A stretch of DNA of 30,532 bases from CAMDMI01 sp044359055 (GCA_044359055.1 JBIKMV010000005.1:1-30532); one strand, 5' to 3'. Positions 7,841 to 16,748 are shown, counted from the first letter of the stretch. Numbers and translations are program-made. Notes: generated from the sequence alone by a model not told the origin.

Positions 7841-9048
7841 TTTGATTGGTTTTCGGGTTCGAAATAGGCTGTACTTCCGCCAACCCATGTTTTGTTTTTA
7901 TTGAATTTTACCCCCATCATCACCCCTTTGCTCAGTCGTACCAGACTGGTACAGGGAATGGGCTTTTCCTCGCCATAGGGCCAGAGATACAGCATCCGGA
8001 TTTCAGTTTTTACACTTTCTCCCTCAGGTGTTTTCAGCGCCGGGGCATAGTAAATCTTCTTCTGAAGTATATAATTTTCAGGGCCTGCAATATCCTTCAA
8101 ATCTTCTGGTTTTACATCGTAAATCACACCGGTTCCCGCAAAGGAAAACAGGGGTTTCAGAACATAATTTTCAAGGTCCGGGGGGTAATGGCCCTTGAAA
8201 TCAGATAAATACCTAGCTTCCGGGAAATAGGCACCCGAAAGCAGGGGCATGGAATATTTTGAAATCCTGAAAAACCAGTTGGGATGCCCGGCCCACTCCA
8301 CCTCCACATCGTCGGTCATGGAAAAGGATAGTTTGAGGTCAGTGCGGGTTTCAAGTTCATCGAAAATTACGCGGTTGTATATTCTCCTGATTTCAATCTC
8401 CCTGCCATCCGATTCATAATACAGTTTTTTCCCTTTCTTTTTTACCTCCGAGATACAGACAGGTTTAACCCCGAAGCGCTCCTGAACGCAGTAAAAATCT
8501 ATTCTGGTTTTTTGTTTAAGGGGTTCAATGTCCATGAGAATTACATTTTCGGGAGGATGCCCGTTTGTGATTACCTTTCCCAGAATGTCCATGTAGGAGC
8601 GGGAACTCAAGCCACTGAAAAGGTACTCCAGATGGGGAGGGATATCAAAAAACATGGGGTAGGTTTGGGAGATCAGGTCCTGAAAGGCGAAAAGCGAAGG
8701 GAAGCCCTGCATTTCAATCAGTTGCGGACAAAGTTCTCCCTTGTCATCGGTGCATATTGCAAAGTCTATCGCCAGAAATTGAGTATGTCCATCCTCTCCC
8801 GGAACAAACTTCCCTTCCGGGATGGCACGTTCTGTTTTGGCCTTAAATCCGGGGTCTGATATGACCCGGATAATGTCGTTGCAGGCGTGAAAGATTTTTT
8901 TCCTCAGGGCCAGCGGGATAAAAACCGGGCTTTCGGCAACCCGGAACTCAATTTCATAATCGAACCTGCTGTTCAGGTATTCCCTGAATGCCTCATATTT
9001 TTCGGGTGAAAAGGATTGGTTAAAGGCTTCTCTGATAGATGAAATCAT
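7837..9048 (-). CDS. Uncharacterised ATP-grasp-type protein
   Basis: A 403-residue cytosolic protein with no signal peptide. The pattern suggests an ATP-grasp ligase fold. 'ENYVLKPLFSFAGTGV' resembles the ATP-grasp lysine strand and glycine-rich loop. 'NYILQKKI' resembles the second nucleotide-contacting strand, and 'KTEIRMLYLW' and 'NKTWVGGS' resemble the late catalytic part. The N-terminal half has 'LIEMQGFPSLFAFQ' and 'IYNRVIFDEL', which recall glutathionylspermidine-synthase-like permuted ATP-grasp enzymes. It appears to be a conserved Bacteroidota family, from memory only. The substrate, presumably an amine or peptide joined to a carboxylate, is not evident. The TGA overlaps the recJ ATG. 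Confidence is moderate for ATP-grasp and low for permutation. Confidence 0.65.
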   Translation of the reverse strand: MISSIREAFNQSFSPEKYEAFREYLNSRFDYEIEFRVAESPVFIPLALRKKIFHACNDIIRVISDPGFKAKTERAIPEGKFVPGEDGHTQFLAIDFAICTDDKGELCPQLIEMQGFPSLFAFQDLISQTYPMFFDIPPHLEYLFSGLSSRSYMDILGKVITNGHPPENVILMDIEPLKQKTRIDFYCVQERFGVKPVCISEVKKKGKKLYYESDGREIEIRRIYNRVIFDELETRTDLKLSFSMTDDVEVEWAGHPNWFFRISKYSMPLLSGAYFPEARYLSDFKGHYPPDLENYVLKPLFSFAGTGVIYDVKPEDLKDIAGPENYILQKKIYYAPALKTPEGESVKTEIRMLYLWPYGEEKPIPCTSLVRLSKGVMMGVKFNKNKTWVGGSTAYFEPENQSK

Positions 9049-9189
9049 AGTTTTCTTGCATTGCTGAGCGAGAGGATTAAACAGTAAATATTCTCCTTGA
9101 ATGGTGGGGACTTGTGGAATTAACCATGATTGAAGGGTTCAAATTATCAGGTGCCGATTTGTGTTTTTGGTTTTTTTTCATGCCCTGAT

Positions 9190-9993
9190 TCATTTCGGCT
9201 GGTTTAGTTTTTTCAGGAGCTTTTCATTTTCTTTTTCAAGGGTTTGCTCAATAATCCGGAATACCTTCTCCTTTAACAATTCAGATTCTTCCTCATTTTC
9301 ACCAGGGTATACCGGAGGATGGATAACCGATTTGCAATAATAAAAATTTGGCAACCATTTCCCATCATCGGGAAGGATGTACCAGTTGTAGCAAATGGTA
9401 ACAGGCACAATAGGCACCTTTTCCTGAATGGCCAGGCGGAAAGCACCATCTTTAAACTCATTCAGGCCCGGCTGAATGGCAGTGTGAATGCTTCCTTCCG
9501 GAAAAATGACCAGACTTCGCCCTTCTGCCAATTTTTTCCGGCTTGCTTTCAGGGCTTTCATTCTGCCCTCTTTGGACTTGCGATCTACAATCACATGAAG
9601 TTTCCTGAACATAAATCCAAAGACAGGAATCCGACCGAGTGAGGCTTTTCCCATGAAAGCCGGGAAACCCGGTAAGATGTAGGTAAGTAGCGGAATATCC
9701 AGAAAGGAGCCATGGTTGCTTACAAATATCATGGGCCTGCCTTGGGGTATATTTTTTTTGCCTTCGGTACGAACGCGGAGAAAGGCCATAGGAAAAAAGA
9801 TGTAGCACCAGACCTGATTGAAAAAAGCCATCCAGCTTTCAATTTTTTTTATTCTTATGCAGAGAAAGAAAAAAGGAAATAGGACAAAAAACCCGGCAAG
9901 CCACCAGGCACCCGACCAGACAATGTAAAGCCGCCTGACAAAAATCAGCACCTTGTTTTTCTTTTTTGGTTGAATGATACTTGGATTAGGCAA
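9190..9993 (-). CDS. 1-acyl-sn-glycerol-3-phosphate acyltransferase (PlsC family)
   Basis: Membrane-associated acyltransferase that adds the second acyl chain in phospholipid synthesis, or acylates a related lipid. The catalytic NHGSFLD (residues 93-99, NHx4D) and the FPEGS box (164-168) are both present, with VDRKS (136-140) between them. A hydrophobic segment (about 30-48) anchors the N-terminus. The protein is 267 residues if the TTG at 9993 is used. There is no ATG in a suitable place, and a GTG at 9951 would give a cleaner start (VLIFVRRLYIVWSG), so the exact start is open. The next minus-strand gene begins after a 141-nt gap, so co-transcription is possible but not certain. The specific lipid substrate cannot be told apart from sequence. 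Confidence 0.88.
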   Translation of the reverse strand: MPNPSIIQPKKKNKVLIFVRRLYIVWSGAWWLAGFFVLFPFFFLCIRIKKIESWMAFFNQVWCYIFFPMAFLRVRTEGKKNIPQGRPMIFVSNHGSFLDIPLLTYILPGFPAFMGKASLGRIPVFGFMFRKLHVIVDRKSKEGRMKALKASRKKLAEGRSLVIFPEGSIHTAIQPGLNEFKDGAFRLAIQEKVPIVPVTICYNWYILPDDGKWLPNFYYCKSVIHPPVYPGENEEESELLKEKVFRIIEQTLEKENEKLLKKLNQPK

Positions 9994-10114
9994 AGAATTG
10001 ATTTGTATTTTTTCAATAATTTTAATGATTTTTGGTCGATTTTTTGGTACTTTTCAAATTTCTGTTTACACTTGTTGTAAATTTTGCCTGAATCGGCAAA
10101 CAAAGGAATTCTTT

Positions 10115-10675
10115 ATGAAAAAGTTGTTACCTGTTTTTGTTTTACTTCTTCCCCTCGTTTTTGGTCTTACTGCCTTCGGCCAAAACTCCGAGTCTATCAA
10201 AACCATCATGGCCAATTCGTGGGTAAAGAAATACAAAAAACTAAAAAATGACCTGGAAGAAAAGGCCACCTATGCAAAAGGCCTGAAAAAGGTGAAAGAG
10301 TCGGACCTGAAAAACCTCGAATCTGCCTACAACCAGACATCCGAAAAACTGGAATCATGGCTCGATGATATGGTAACCACCCTGGGAACCAATCAAAAGG
10401 AGGCCATTGACCTTTTGGCGGATGGAAAAATCAACCAGGAGCTTAAGGATAAGTTGCTGGCTGTGTTCTCTTTTTATTCCAGTGAATTCCTCACTTGCTA
10501 TGAAGAAATTACGGGTGATGAGGGTCAAAATCTTTTCAATCATGCCAGATTGATGGAAGACGGACAGCCCTGCGGAACGCATCCTGATGTAGAAAAAGAA
10601 AAAATTGATAAAGACTTCCTTTTGTCATCCTTCAAAAAGCCATTGGTACCCAGCGGCTGGGATGCCCTGAACTAA
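10115..10675 (+). CDS. Secreted protein of unknown function, helical
   Basis: A 186-residue protein that I do not recognise. The ATG at 10115 is chosen because it begins a standard signal peptide (MKKLLPVFVLLLPLVFG, cleavage likely after AFG near residue 23). The frame extends further upstream but without a convincing start. The mature part is rich in Lys, Glu and Leu and looks mostly alpha-helical (for example KKYKKLKNDLEEKATYAKGLKK). Two cysteines occur in the C-terminal half (LTCYEE and GQPCGTH) and could form a disulphide. There is no enzyme motif, lipobox or T9SS tail. It is bounded by its own downstream terminator and is divergent from plsC, so probably monocistronic. Confidence 0.75.
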   Translation: MKKLLPVFVLLLPLVFGLTAFGQNSESIKTIMANSWVKKYKKLKNDLEEKATYAKGLKKVKESDLKNLESAYNQTSEKLESWLDDMVTTLGTNQKEAIDLLADGKINQELKDKLLAVFSFYSSEFLTCYEEITGDEGQNLFNHARLMEDGQPCGTHPDVEKEKIDKDFLLSSFKKPLVPSGWDALN

Positions 10676-10693
10676 AGATCTATTACCAAAAGG

Positions 10694-10725
10694 AAAAAAA
10701 ACCATCCCTCTGATGGGGTTTTTTT
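10694..10725 (+). terminator. Intrinsic terminator after the secreted helical protein
   Basis: AACC-ATC pairs with GAT-GG-GGTT (two bulged G) around a CCTCT loop. An A tract precedes the hairpin and seven T follow it, starting 19 nt after the stop. The bulge weakens the stem, but the layout is canonical. Confidence 0.65.
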
Positions 10726-10862
10726 ATGGGATTTAGTTAGGAAATAGATTCCCAAAGCCAGAATTTATGTTTTATCAAAGTCGCAGAATGGGTTGAATTC
10801 AGATCCCTGATTTACCAATACGCCATTTTGATTTATTTCTAAAAAAGCAAGGCAAACAGATG

Positions 10863-10880
10863 GTTTCAACCTGTTGAAAC
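10863..10880. repeat. Inverted repeat upstream of the glycosyltransferase cluster
   Basis: GTTTCAAC and GTTGAAAC form a perfect 8-bp dyad with a 2-nt centre, followed by AGTTTTTG. It lies 65 nt before the GT2 start. It could be an operator dyad, or a short hairpin (6-bp stem, 6-nt loop) acting as a weak terminator. No good promoter match was found nearby to decide. Confidence 0.5.
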
Positions 10881-10944
10881 AGTTTTTGAACCGCCTTTCT
10901 CCGAAAACCGGATGTTTATTCCTTTCTTTGAGCCCTATTTTTCC

Positions 10945-11667
10945 ATGGATTCCATTAAGAAGCTTTCCATCGTCATTCCTGCCTACAACGAGGGCCCTAC
11001 CATTCATCATATATTGAACAGGGTAAAAGCGGTAACCCTCATCCACGGCATTGAAAAAGAAATCATCATTGTAAATGATTGCTCCCGTGACAACACCGAA
11101 GAATCGATACTGAAATACCGGGATGAAAATCCTGACCTGAATATTCAGTATTTTAAACATGAGGTGAATCAGGGAAAAGGTGCTGCCCTCCACACCGGGA
11201 TTTCCAAAGCAACCGGCGAATACCTCATCATTCAGGATGCCGATCTGGAGTACGATCCCGAGGAATACAACATAATGCTGGCACCTGCAGTAAGGGGAGA
11301 TGCCGATGTGGTGTATGGCTCCAGGTTTATGGGCGGCCGTCCCCACAGACTTCTTTTTTTCTGGCACACACTCGGCAACAATTTCCTGACCTTTCTTTCC
11401 AATATGTTTTCAAATCTGAATATGACAGATATGGAAACCTGTTATAAAATGTTCAGAACCAGTATCATTCAGGATATCAAACTTCAGGAAAAGAGATTTG
11501 GATTTGAACCGGAGGTGACAGCAAAGATTGCCAGAGTTCCTAAAATACGAATTTATGAGGTAGGCATTTCCTACTATGGAAGAACCTACGAGGAAGGGAA
11601 AAAAATTGGATGGAAAGATGGGTTCAGAGCCATTTACTGCATTCTGAAATACAACCTGTTTTCTTAA
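10945..11667 (+). CDS. Glycosyltransferase family 2, DPM-synthase-like
   Basis: A 240-residue inverting GT-A glycosyltransferase without a membrane anchor. The start used (MDSIKKLSIVIPAYNEG) is the ATG at 10945; an in-frame ATG 33 nt upstream adds an unlikely tail. IVIPAYNEG opens the nucleotide-binding fold, NDCS (44-47) contacts the nucleotide, and DAD (98-100) followed by LEYDP is the metal site. The C-terminal GRTYEEGKKIGW segment is typical of polyprenyl-phosphate sugar synthases and their relatives. It likely transfers a sugar to a lipid carrier at the cytosolic face. It is the first gene of a tight plus-strand cluster, with 12 nt to the methyltransferase. Donor and acceptor are unknown. 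Confidence 0.9.
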   Translation: MDSIKKLSIVIPAYNEGPTIHHILNRVKAVTLIHGIEKEIIIVNDCSRDNTEESILKYRDENPDLNIQYFKHEVNQGKGAALHTGISKATGEYLIIQDADLEYDPEEYNIMLAPAVRGDADVVYGSRFMGGRPHRLLFFWHTLGNNFLTFLSNMFSNLNMTDMETCYKMFRTSIIQDIKLQEKRFGFEPEVTAKIARVPKIRIYEVGISYYGRTYEEGKKIGWKDGFRAIYCILKYNLFS

Positions 11668-11679
11668 TAGGGCGGAAAT

Positions 11680-12426
11680 ATGAGCCATCGACCATTCAAC
11701 TTTAAACACATCGACGAAGAGGGGGAAGAAACGCTCGATGCCATTGCCAAGGCTGACCTTTTTAATGAGTGGATGTACCAAACCATTCTGCCCTATTGTA
11801 AAGGCCGAATTCTGGAAATCGGAAGCGGTATTGGCAATATTTCAGGGCAATTTCTTAAAGACGGTTATCATATTACCTTGTCTGATATCCGGGAGTACTA
11901 CTGCGACAAACTGGCCTCAAAATTCGGAGATCATCCCCAGCTTGACGATATTATGATTCTGGATCTTGCCGATGCGGATTTTGATGTTCGCTTTGGTCAT
12001 CTCTTTGGAAAATTTGATACCATTTTTGCCCTCAATGTTGTAGAACATATTTTCGACGATAAATTGGCATTGGGCAATGCAAAAAAGCTGCTGGCTCCCG
12101 GGGGAAATGTGGTAATTTTAGTTCCGGCGTACCAGTTCCTTTTCAATGGCTTTGATGAATCTCTTGAGCATTACCGCCGCTACACAATCCAAAGCCTGAA
12201 AAAAGTTTTTCTTGAAAATCATTACAGGATAGTTCACACCCAGTATTTTAATTTTATTGGGATTTTTGGATGGTTTGTATCCGGAAAACTGCAGAAAAAT
12301 AAAACCATACCAGAGTCGCAAATGGGCTTGTACAATAAACTGGTTCCGATTTTTAAGTTCTTCGACCGTATGATTTTCAATAAAGCAGGTCTATCAGCTG
12401 TAGTGGTCGGATCTAATAGTCAATAG
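11680..12426 (+). CDS. Class I SAM-dependent methyltransferase
   Basis: A 248-residue soluble Rossmann-fold methyltransferase. Motif I is LEIGSGIGN (45-53), the acidic post-I residue is D69 in LSDI, and NVVEH (119-123) marks strand 4. LLAPGGNVVILVPA (137-150) forms the strand-5 region. ESLEHYRRYT (160-169) is typical of the methyltransferases that accompany glycosyltransferases. It lies between a GT2 gene (12 nt upstream) and a polytopic membrane protein gene (9 nt downstream), so it probably modifies a sugar, lipid carrier or glycan made by the cluster. No zinc ligands or target-specific domain are visible, so the methyl acceptor is unknown. Confidence 0.9.
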   Translation: MSHRPFNFKHIDEEGEETLDAIAKADLFNEWMYQTILPYCKGRILEIGSGIGNISGQFLKDGYHITLSDIREYYCDKLASKFGDHPQLDDIMILDLADADFDVRFGHLFGKFDTIFALNVVEHIFDDKLALGNAKKLLAPGGNVVILVPAYQFLFNGFDESLEHYRRYTIQSLKKVFLENHYRIVHTQYFNFIGIFGWFVSGKLQKNKTIPESQMGLYNKLVPIFKFFDRMIFNKAGLSAVVVGSNSQ

Positions 12427-12435
12427 CATTTTCCA

Positions 12436-14127
12436 ATGCTTCTCCTTTTGCTCTGTTTCCTGCTGCTCTCGATTGTATTTTGGGGATGGGGTATTATCTT
12501 TCTTCATGCGGCTGCTGGAAAAGCAGAACATAAACTGGCAGATGTTGTCATGGCTGGTCTTGCATTTTCCGGCCTCCTTGCAGGATTGTGGTACTGCTTT
12601 CTTCCGGCTGATAATATTTTTGCCCTTGGGATTTGCTTTACTGGTTTCACTGCTCTGGTAATGTACCGCAATGTTTTAATGCTGCAACTTACCGCAACAA
12701 ACCGAAAAACATGGATAGTTTCCTTTTTGGTTTTTCTTTTTCTGGCATTTAAAGCAGTAGTTCCCAATGACTTCTATGACAATGGTCTCTACTACATTCA
12801 GACTTTGAAGTGGGTTGGAAGTCATGCAGTAGTTCCGGGGCTTGCCAATCTGCATTTCAGGCTTGGAACCATTTCGCTGTGGCATATTTTGATGGCCCCG
12901 TTCTATCAGGGTATTTTCGGTGGCTTTGATGACTTGGGAGAATTTCTTTTCATATGGTTTTTTATCGGGCAGTTTGAGATCATATTAAAAAATCAAGGTT
13001 TTGATGGATTTCTATCCTTCTTTATTCTGATGTTTGTTCTGGTGTTTGCCAGCCATTTTTTTGGAACAGGTTCACCTGATCTTGCATGTGGAATTTTTGG
13101 AATTTATTGCCTTTCCCTGCTTAAAAACATTCTCAATTACAGATCTTCGCCTTTGGAGAAGTCTTCTTCTCCGGACTGGATTTATGTTTTGATTTCTGCT
13201 TTTTTCCTAACGGGGGTCAAGTTGTCAGGGATTCCCTTTATTCTGGCACCGCTTATTTGCTTCCTTGCGATTGAAAAACAAATGCGCTTCAGGTTCTTTA
13301 TTGTCATGTTTCTGTTGGGCTGTCTTTCATTCGGTCCTTTGGTTTACAGGTCGTGGGTGCTTTCAGGTTACCTCCTTTTTCCTGTTTTCAAAGGTCCGCT
13401 CTGCCCTGACTGGCAGGTTCCTGCCCGGGTAGTACAGGAATATGTGCTGCTCATTAAGGGTTTTGCAAGACATATTCTAAGTTCAGAAGAAATCCTGAAA
13501 GGAAATCAATATACTGATATCGGAAAACTATCGTTCGACACTTGGTTTCCTATGTGGCTAGAGGACCGAACCATTTGGGATATGCTTGTGCTTTTCCCGG
13601 TGTTAGCCGGTTGGATTACCCTCATCTGGTCTACCCACAAAAAAATAAGACAATCATTTTCAGTCCATTGGCCAAAAATTCCTTTCACCTGGATGTGCAG
13701 TTTTCTATTGGTTTTCTGGTTTTTCAATGCTCCTGATATCCGGTTTGCTATGGGGATTTTCGGGTTTCTATTTGCCTGCTTTTTTGCTGTAGTTTTTATC
13801 AGAATAAAAGAAAAAACCGGATTCAGCTTGGTTCGTTATGGCTTTCATGCCGGTTTGGTATCTTCTATTCTTTGTATTTTCCTATTTCGAAACCGAGCCA
13901 TGCCGGAACATTATTTGCTTCAGCAGGGAAATATTCAAAATGGTCATTTCTACCAAAGAAAAACCGGAGAAGGCCGCTACCTTTATTTTGCCCGAAATGA
14001 TGAGTATGGTACAGAAGTGGTATCAGACCAGTGCTGGGATGCTCCATTGCCTTGTGCCCCCAAATGGGAAAAAGGTCTTCGCTTCAGAGGTGCCCGCCTT
14101 CAGGATGGCTTCCGTATGGAAAAATAA
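12436..14127 (+). CDS. Polytopic membrane protein, LIC_10190-like
   Basis: A 563-residue integral membrane protein with roughly ten or more hydrophobic segments and few polar stretches until the last ~70 residues. The segment at about 110-150 (PNDFYDNGLYYIQTLKW, then VVPGLANLHFRLG) resembles what I remember of the LIC_10190 family of glycan-cluster membrane proteins. An Asp after the second long membrane block is also reminiscent of GT-C glycosyltransferases. The C-terminal tail is soluble and contains several cysteines (DQCWDAPLPCAP). It is likely the membrane-embedded glycosyltransferase, polymerase or export partner of the GT2 and methyltransferase upstream. Membrane nature is certain; family and reaction are tentative. 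Confidence 0.75.
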   Translation: MLLLLLCFLLLSIVFWGWGIIFLHAAAGKAEHKLADVVMAGLAFSGLLAGLWYCFLPADNIFALGICFTGFTALVMYRNVLMLQLTATNRKTWIVSFLVFLFLAFKAVVPNDFYDNGLYYIQTLKWVGSHAVVPGLANLHFRLGTISLWHILMAPFYQGIFGGFDDLGEFLFIWFFIGQFEIILKNQGFDGFLSFFILMFVLVFASHFFGTGSPDLACGIFGIYCLSLLKNILNYRSSPLEKSSSPDWIYVLISAFFLTGVKLSGIPFILAPLICFLAIEKQMRFRFFIVMFLLGCLSFGPLVYRSWVLSGYLLFPVFKGPLCPDWQVPARVVQEYVLLIKGFARHILSSEEILKGNQYTDIGKLSFDTWFPMWLEDRTIWDMLVLFPVLAGWITLIWSTHKKIRQSFSVHWPKIPFTWMCSFLLVFWFFNAPDIRFAMGIFGFLFACFFAVVFIRIKEKTGFSLVRYGFHAGLVSSILCIFLFRNRAMPEHYLLQQGNIQNGHFYQRKTGEGRYLYFARNDEYGTEVVSDQCWDAPLPCAPKWEKGLRFRGARLQDGFRMEK

Positions 14128-14138
14128 AACACTACCAA

Positions 14139-14378
14139 ATGAGGATAATAAAAGAGTTGGCTTTACAATCCGGATGGAAATGCACCATTTTTTCCTGGAA
14201 TGGAAAATTTCTGGTGAAACTGGAAAATGGCCCGCTGGAACAGACATATAAAATTTCTGAATTGGATATTTCAGGCCCGGAAGAGCTCGAAAACTGGATT
14301 CAAAGTCCTGAATTTCAGCAAAAGGCCAGCGCCGTTTTCAAAGAAATGGACTCCGGTCTGGATGCCCTTTTCTCCTGA
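14139..14378 (+). CDS. Small conserved-type protein of unknown function
   Basis: A 79-residue cytosolic protein, not recognised. The ATG at 14139 gives MRIIKELALQSGWKCTIFSW; the longer frame from 14031 would lie inside the preceding gene and is rejected. The first half looks like a short beta-meander (CTIFSWNGKFLVKLENGPLEQTYKI) and the second half is helical and acidic (GPEELENWIQ, AVFKEMDSGLDALFS). It has no signal peptide, metal site or DNA-binding motif. It begins 12 nt after the membrane protein gene and is probably transcribed with it, although it could belong to the peptidase downstream. Confidence 0.7.
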   Translation: MRIIKELALQSGWKCTIFSWNGKFLVKLENGPLEQTYKISELDISGPEELENWIQSPEFQQKASAVFKEMDSGLDALFS

Positions 14379-14455
14379 TTTTGAAAATAAATGTAAAAAG
14401 GCGGAAACAGAAGCAATGCTTTTGCATTTTTGCCTCTTCAACAACCGGATTAACC

Positions 14456-16570
14456 TTGAAAAAATACATTCTGCTCCTGCTTGCGGGAGCTACCCTGCCT
14501 GCTTTCACAGCCTTTTCTCAGAAAAAGAAACTCAGTCTTGAAGAGTCTTTGACCAATCCGGCTTTTTCAATGCCCATTAGGCAGGTTCATGGCTTTGCCG
14601 ATCAGGCTTATGGCGAGGTGGTTTCAACTCCCTCCGGCGATGTTTTTCTGAAAATCTCCAAAACCAAAACCGATACCCTGTTTTTTGCCTCGGCCTGGAT
14701 GGCGGGTAAAAGAAATTTCCCCGCACTGAACTGGAAAGAAGACGGACGCGTTTATGCCCTTTGGGGGGATCAGCTTTCGATCTTTGATTTCAGGACCAAA
14801 AGGAAAGACACCCTCTGCTTTCTTCCAAAAGACGCAGAAAATCAGGACATTGAACCCAAAAATCTGGCAGTAGCCTATACCATCGGAAACAATCTTTTTG
14901 TCAAAAACCGACTGGCTGCTTTTACCCTCACAGAAGAAAAAGATTCGAATATTGTCTGCGGTCAATCGGTGCACCGCAACGAATATGGCATCACCAAAGG
15001 AACTTTTTGGTCGCCGGAGGGCAACAGGCTAGCCTATTACCGAATGGACCAGCGGATGGTTACCGATTATCCCATTGTGGATATCAGTCAAAAACCAGCC
15101 CGGGTTAAAAATGTAAAATACCCCATGGCCGGGCAGGTTAGCCATGAAGTGAAAATTGGGGTTTACGACCTCAGAACCAAGCAAAACCTGTTTCTGAACA
15201 TTACCGGTCCCGAAGATCAGTATCTCAGTGGCATAAGCTGGACGCCGGATGAAAAATTCATTACCGTAACTATCCTCAACAGGGCTACCAACCATCTGAA
15301 GCTTAATGTTTATGATGCTTCAACAGGAAATTTTGTTAAAACCCTGCTGGAAGAAAAGTCAGATAAATATCTGGATCCTCAGGAAGGACCCCTTTTCGTG
15401 AATGCCGCCCTAGACTTTGTCTGGCAATCGGAGCGGAATGGTTTCAACCACTTGTATCTATTTGATTTTTCGGGGAAGCTGAAAAAGCAACTCAGTCAGG
15501 GAGACGATGAGGTTTCACGCGTTCTCGGGACGGATGCCCGAGGTGAAAGGATTGTTTATGTCCAAACCGGTGCCCTCGGACTGGACAGAATGGTTAAATC
15601 GGCACCCCTGGGTTCCGGAAAAGAAAAAATCCTGTCTGCCGTACGCGGAACCCACAACCCCATTTGGTGTGACGGAAAAAAGCAAATTCTGGATGTTTGG
15701 ACCAATTTTTCCACACCCAAAACCCTTGATCTGATTGATCTGGCCGATGGGAAAGTAATCAATCTCAAATCATGGGCAGGAAAGAGCCCGCTGAATGACT
15801 ATCAGGCGGGAAGCATTGATACCCTTTCTATCAAAGGACCGGGAGGCGAAATGCTGCATGCCCGCCTGATCAAACCCTCAAATTTCGACCCGAAGAAAAA
15901 ATATCCGGTAATTGTTTACTTGTATGGCGGTCCGCATGCGCAGATGGTGACCAATTCCTGGTTGGCTGGTGCAAGTATGTATATGCTGGCCTGGGCAGAA
16001 GAAGGATTCATTGTTTTTACAATCGACAACCGCGGAAGCGACGGCCGCGGGCGGAGCTTCGAACAGGCCCATCACCGGCAATTGGGAACTCCTGAAATGG
16101 AAGATCAGCTTGCAGGCGTAAATTATTTGAAATCATTATCTTATGTAGATGGAACCCGCCTGGGCATCCATGGCTGGAGCTATGGTGGTTTTATGACTTC
16201 CACCCTCATGTGCCGTGCCCCGGGAACATTCAAAGCCGGCATTGCAGGGGCACCCGTTATCGACTGGAGTATGTACGAAATTATGTACGGCGAGCGGTAT
16301 ATGGACACGCCGGCAGAAAATCCACAAGGCTACGAGCTCTCCAATGTGGCCAATCATGCCGGCAATCTGAAGGGAAAATTTATGCTGATTCACGGTACCT
16401 CTGATGATGTGGTGGTCTGGCAGCATACCCAGAATTTTTTGAAAAAGGCCATTGAAGCAGGTGTTCCGGTGGAGTACTTTATTTATCCGGGTCATGGTCA
16501 TGGTATCGGTGGAAAAGACCGCATCCACCTGATGAAGAAAATGACGGCCTATTTCAAGGACCATTTGTAG
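14456..16570 (+). CDS. Dipeptidyl peptidase IV, S9B family, periplasmic
   Basis: Serine exopeptidase that releases X-Pro or X-Ala dipeptides from peptide N-termini. Using the TTG at 14456 gives 704 residues and a clean signal peptide (start, KKYILLLLAGATLPAFTAFSQ). Another TTG at 14381 would add 25 basic and cysteine-containing residues; there is no ATG option. The N-terminal beta-propeller includes SVHRNEYGI and the FWSP...YYRMD stretch, the Glu region that binds the substrate N-terminus. The alpha/beta-hydrolase domain has the triad S575 (GWSYGG), D650 (HGTSDD) and H682 (GHGHGI). It is complete and probably active in peptide scavenging. A CATTTTTG box 24 nt before the TTG could be its -7 element. 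Confidence 0.92.
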   Translation: MKKYILLLLAGATLPAFTAFSQKKKLSLEESLTNPAFSMPIRQVHGFADQAYGEVVSTPSGDVFLKISKTKTDTLFFASAWMAGKRNFPALNWKEDGRVYALWGDQLSIFDFRTKRKDTLCFLPKDAENQDIEPKNLAVAYTIGNNLFVKNRLAAFTLTEEKDSNIVCGQSVHRNEYGITKGTFWSPEGNRLAYYRMDQRMVTDYPIVDISQKPARVKNVKYPMAGQVSHEVKIGVYDLRTKQNLFLNITGPEDQYLSGISWTPDEKFITVTILNRATNHLKLNVYDASTGNFVKTLLEEKSDKYLDPQEGPLFVNAALDFVWQSERNGFNHLYLFDFSGKLKKQLSQGDDEVSRVLGTDARGERIVYVQTGALGLDRMVKSAPLGSGKEKILSAVRGTHNPIWCDGKKQILDVWTNFSTPKTLDLIDLADGKVINLKSWAGKSPLNDYQAGSIDTLSIKGPGGEMLHARLIKPSNFDPKKKYPVIVYLYGGPHAQMVTNSWLAGASMYMLAWAEEGFIVFTIDNRGSDGRGRSFEQAHHRQLGTPEMEDQLAGVNYLKSLSYVDGTRLGIHGWSYGGFMTSTLMCRAPGTFKAGIAGAPVIDWSMYEIMYGERYMDTPAENPQGYELSNVANHAGNLKGKFMLIHGTSDDVVVWQHTQNFLKKAIEAGVPVEYFIYPGHGHGIGGKDRIHLMKKMTAYFKDHL

Positions 16571-16718
16571 CAATCACGGAAAAAACATTGCCGAAAGCCT
16601 TGAATAACAGCCACATTTTTTTTGAAAAGTCAATTAAGGGTTTCTTTTTCCGATAGCGTAAATTCAAAGAACTACCCCTGATTATCCCGGGTTTTAGGTA
16701 AAAAATTAAAATTCCGTC

Positions 16719-16748
16719 TTGCTTTATTTCCGATTGCCCTTACCTTTG
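16719..16748 (+). promoter_or_regulatory. Promoter of tRNA-Ala
   Basis: TTG (16719-16721), 19 nt, then TACCTTTG (16741-16748) is a perfect TTG-N19-TAnnTTTG match. Predicted initiation is near 16755, just before the mature tRNA end at 16761. Confidence 0.85.

Noticed and set aside
10765..11367. 200-codon open frame on the minus strand
   Set aside because: Antisense to the GT2 gene at 10945, which has clear GT-A motifs.
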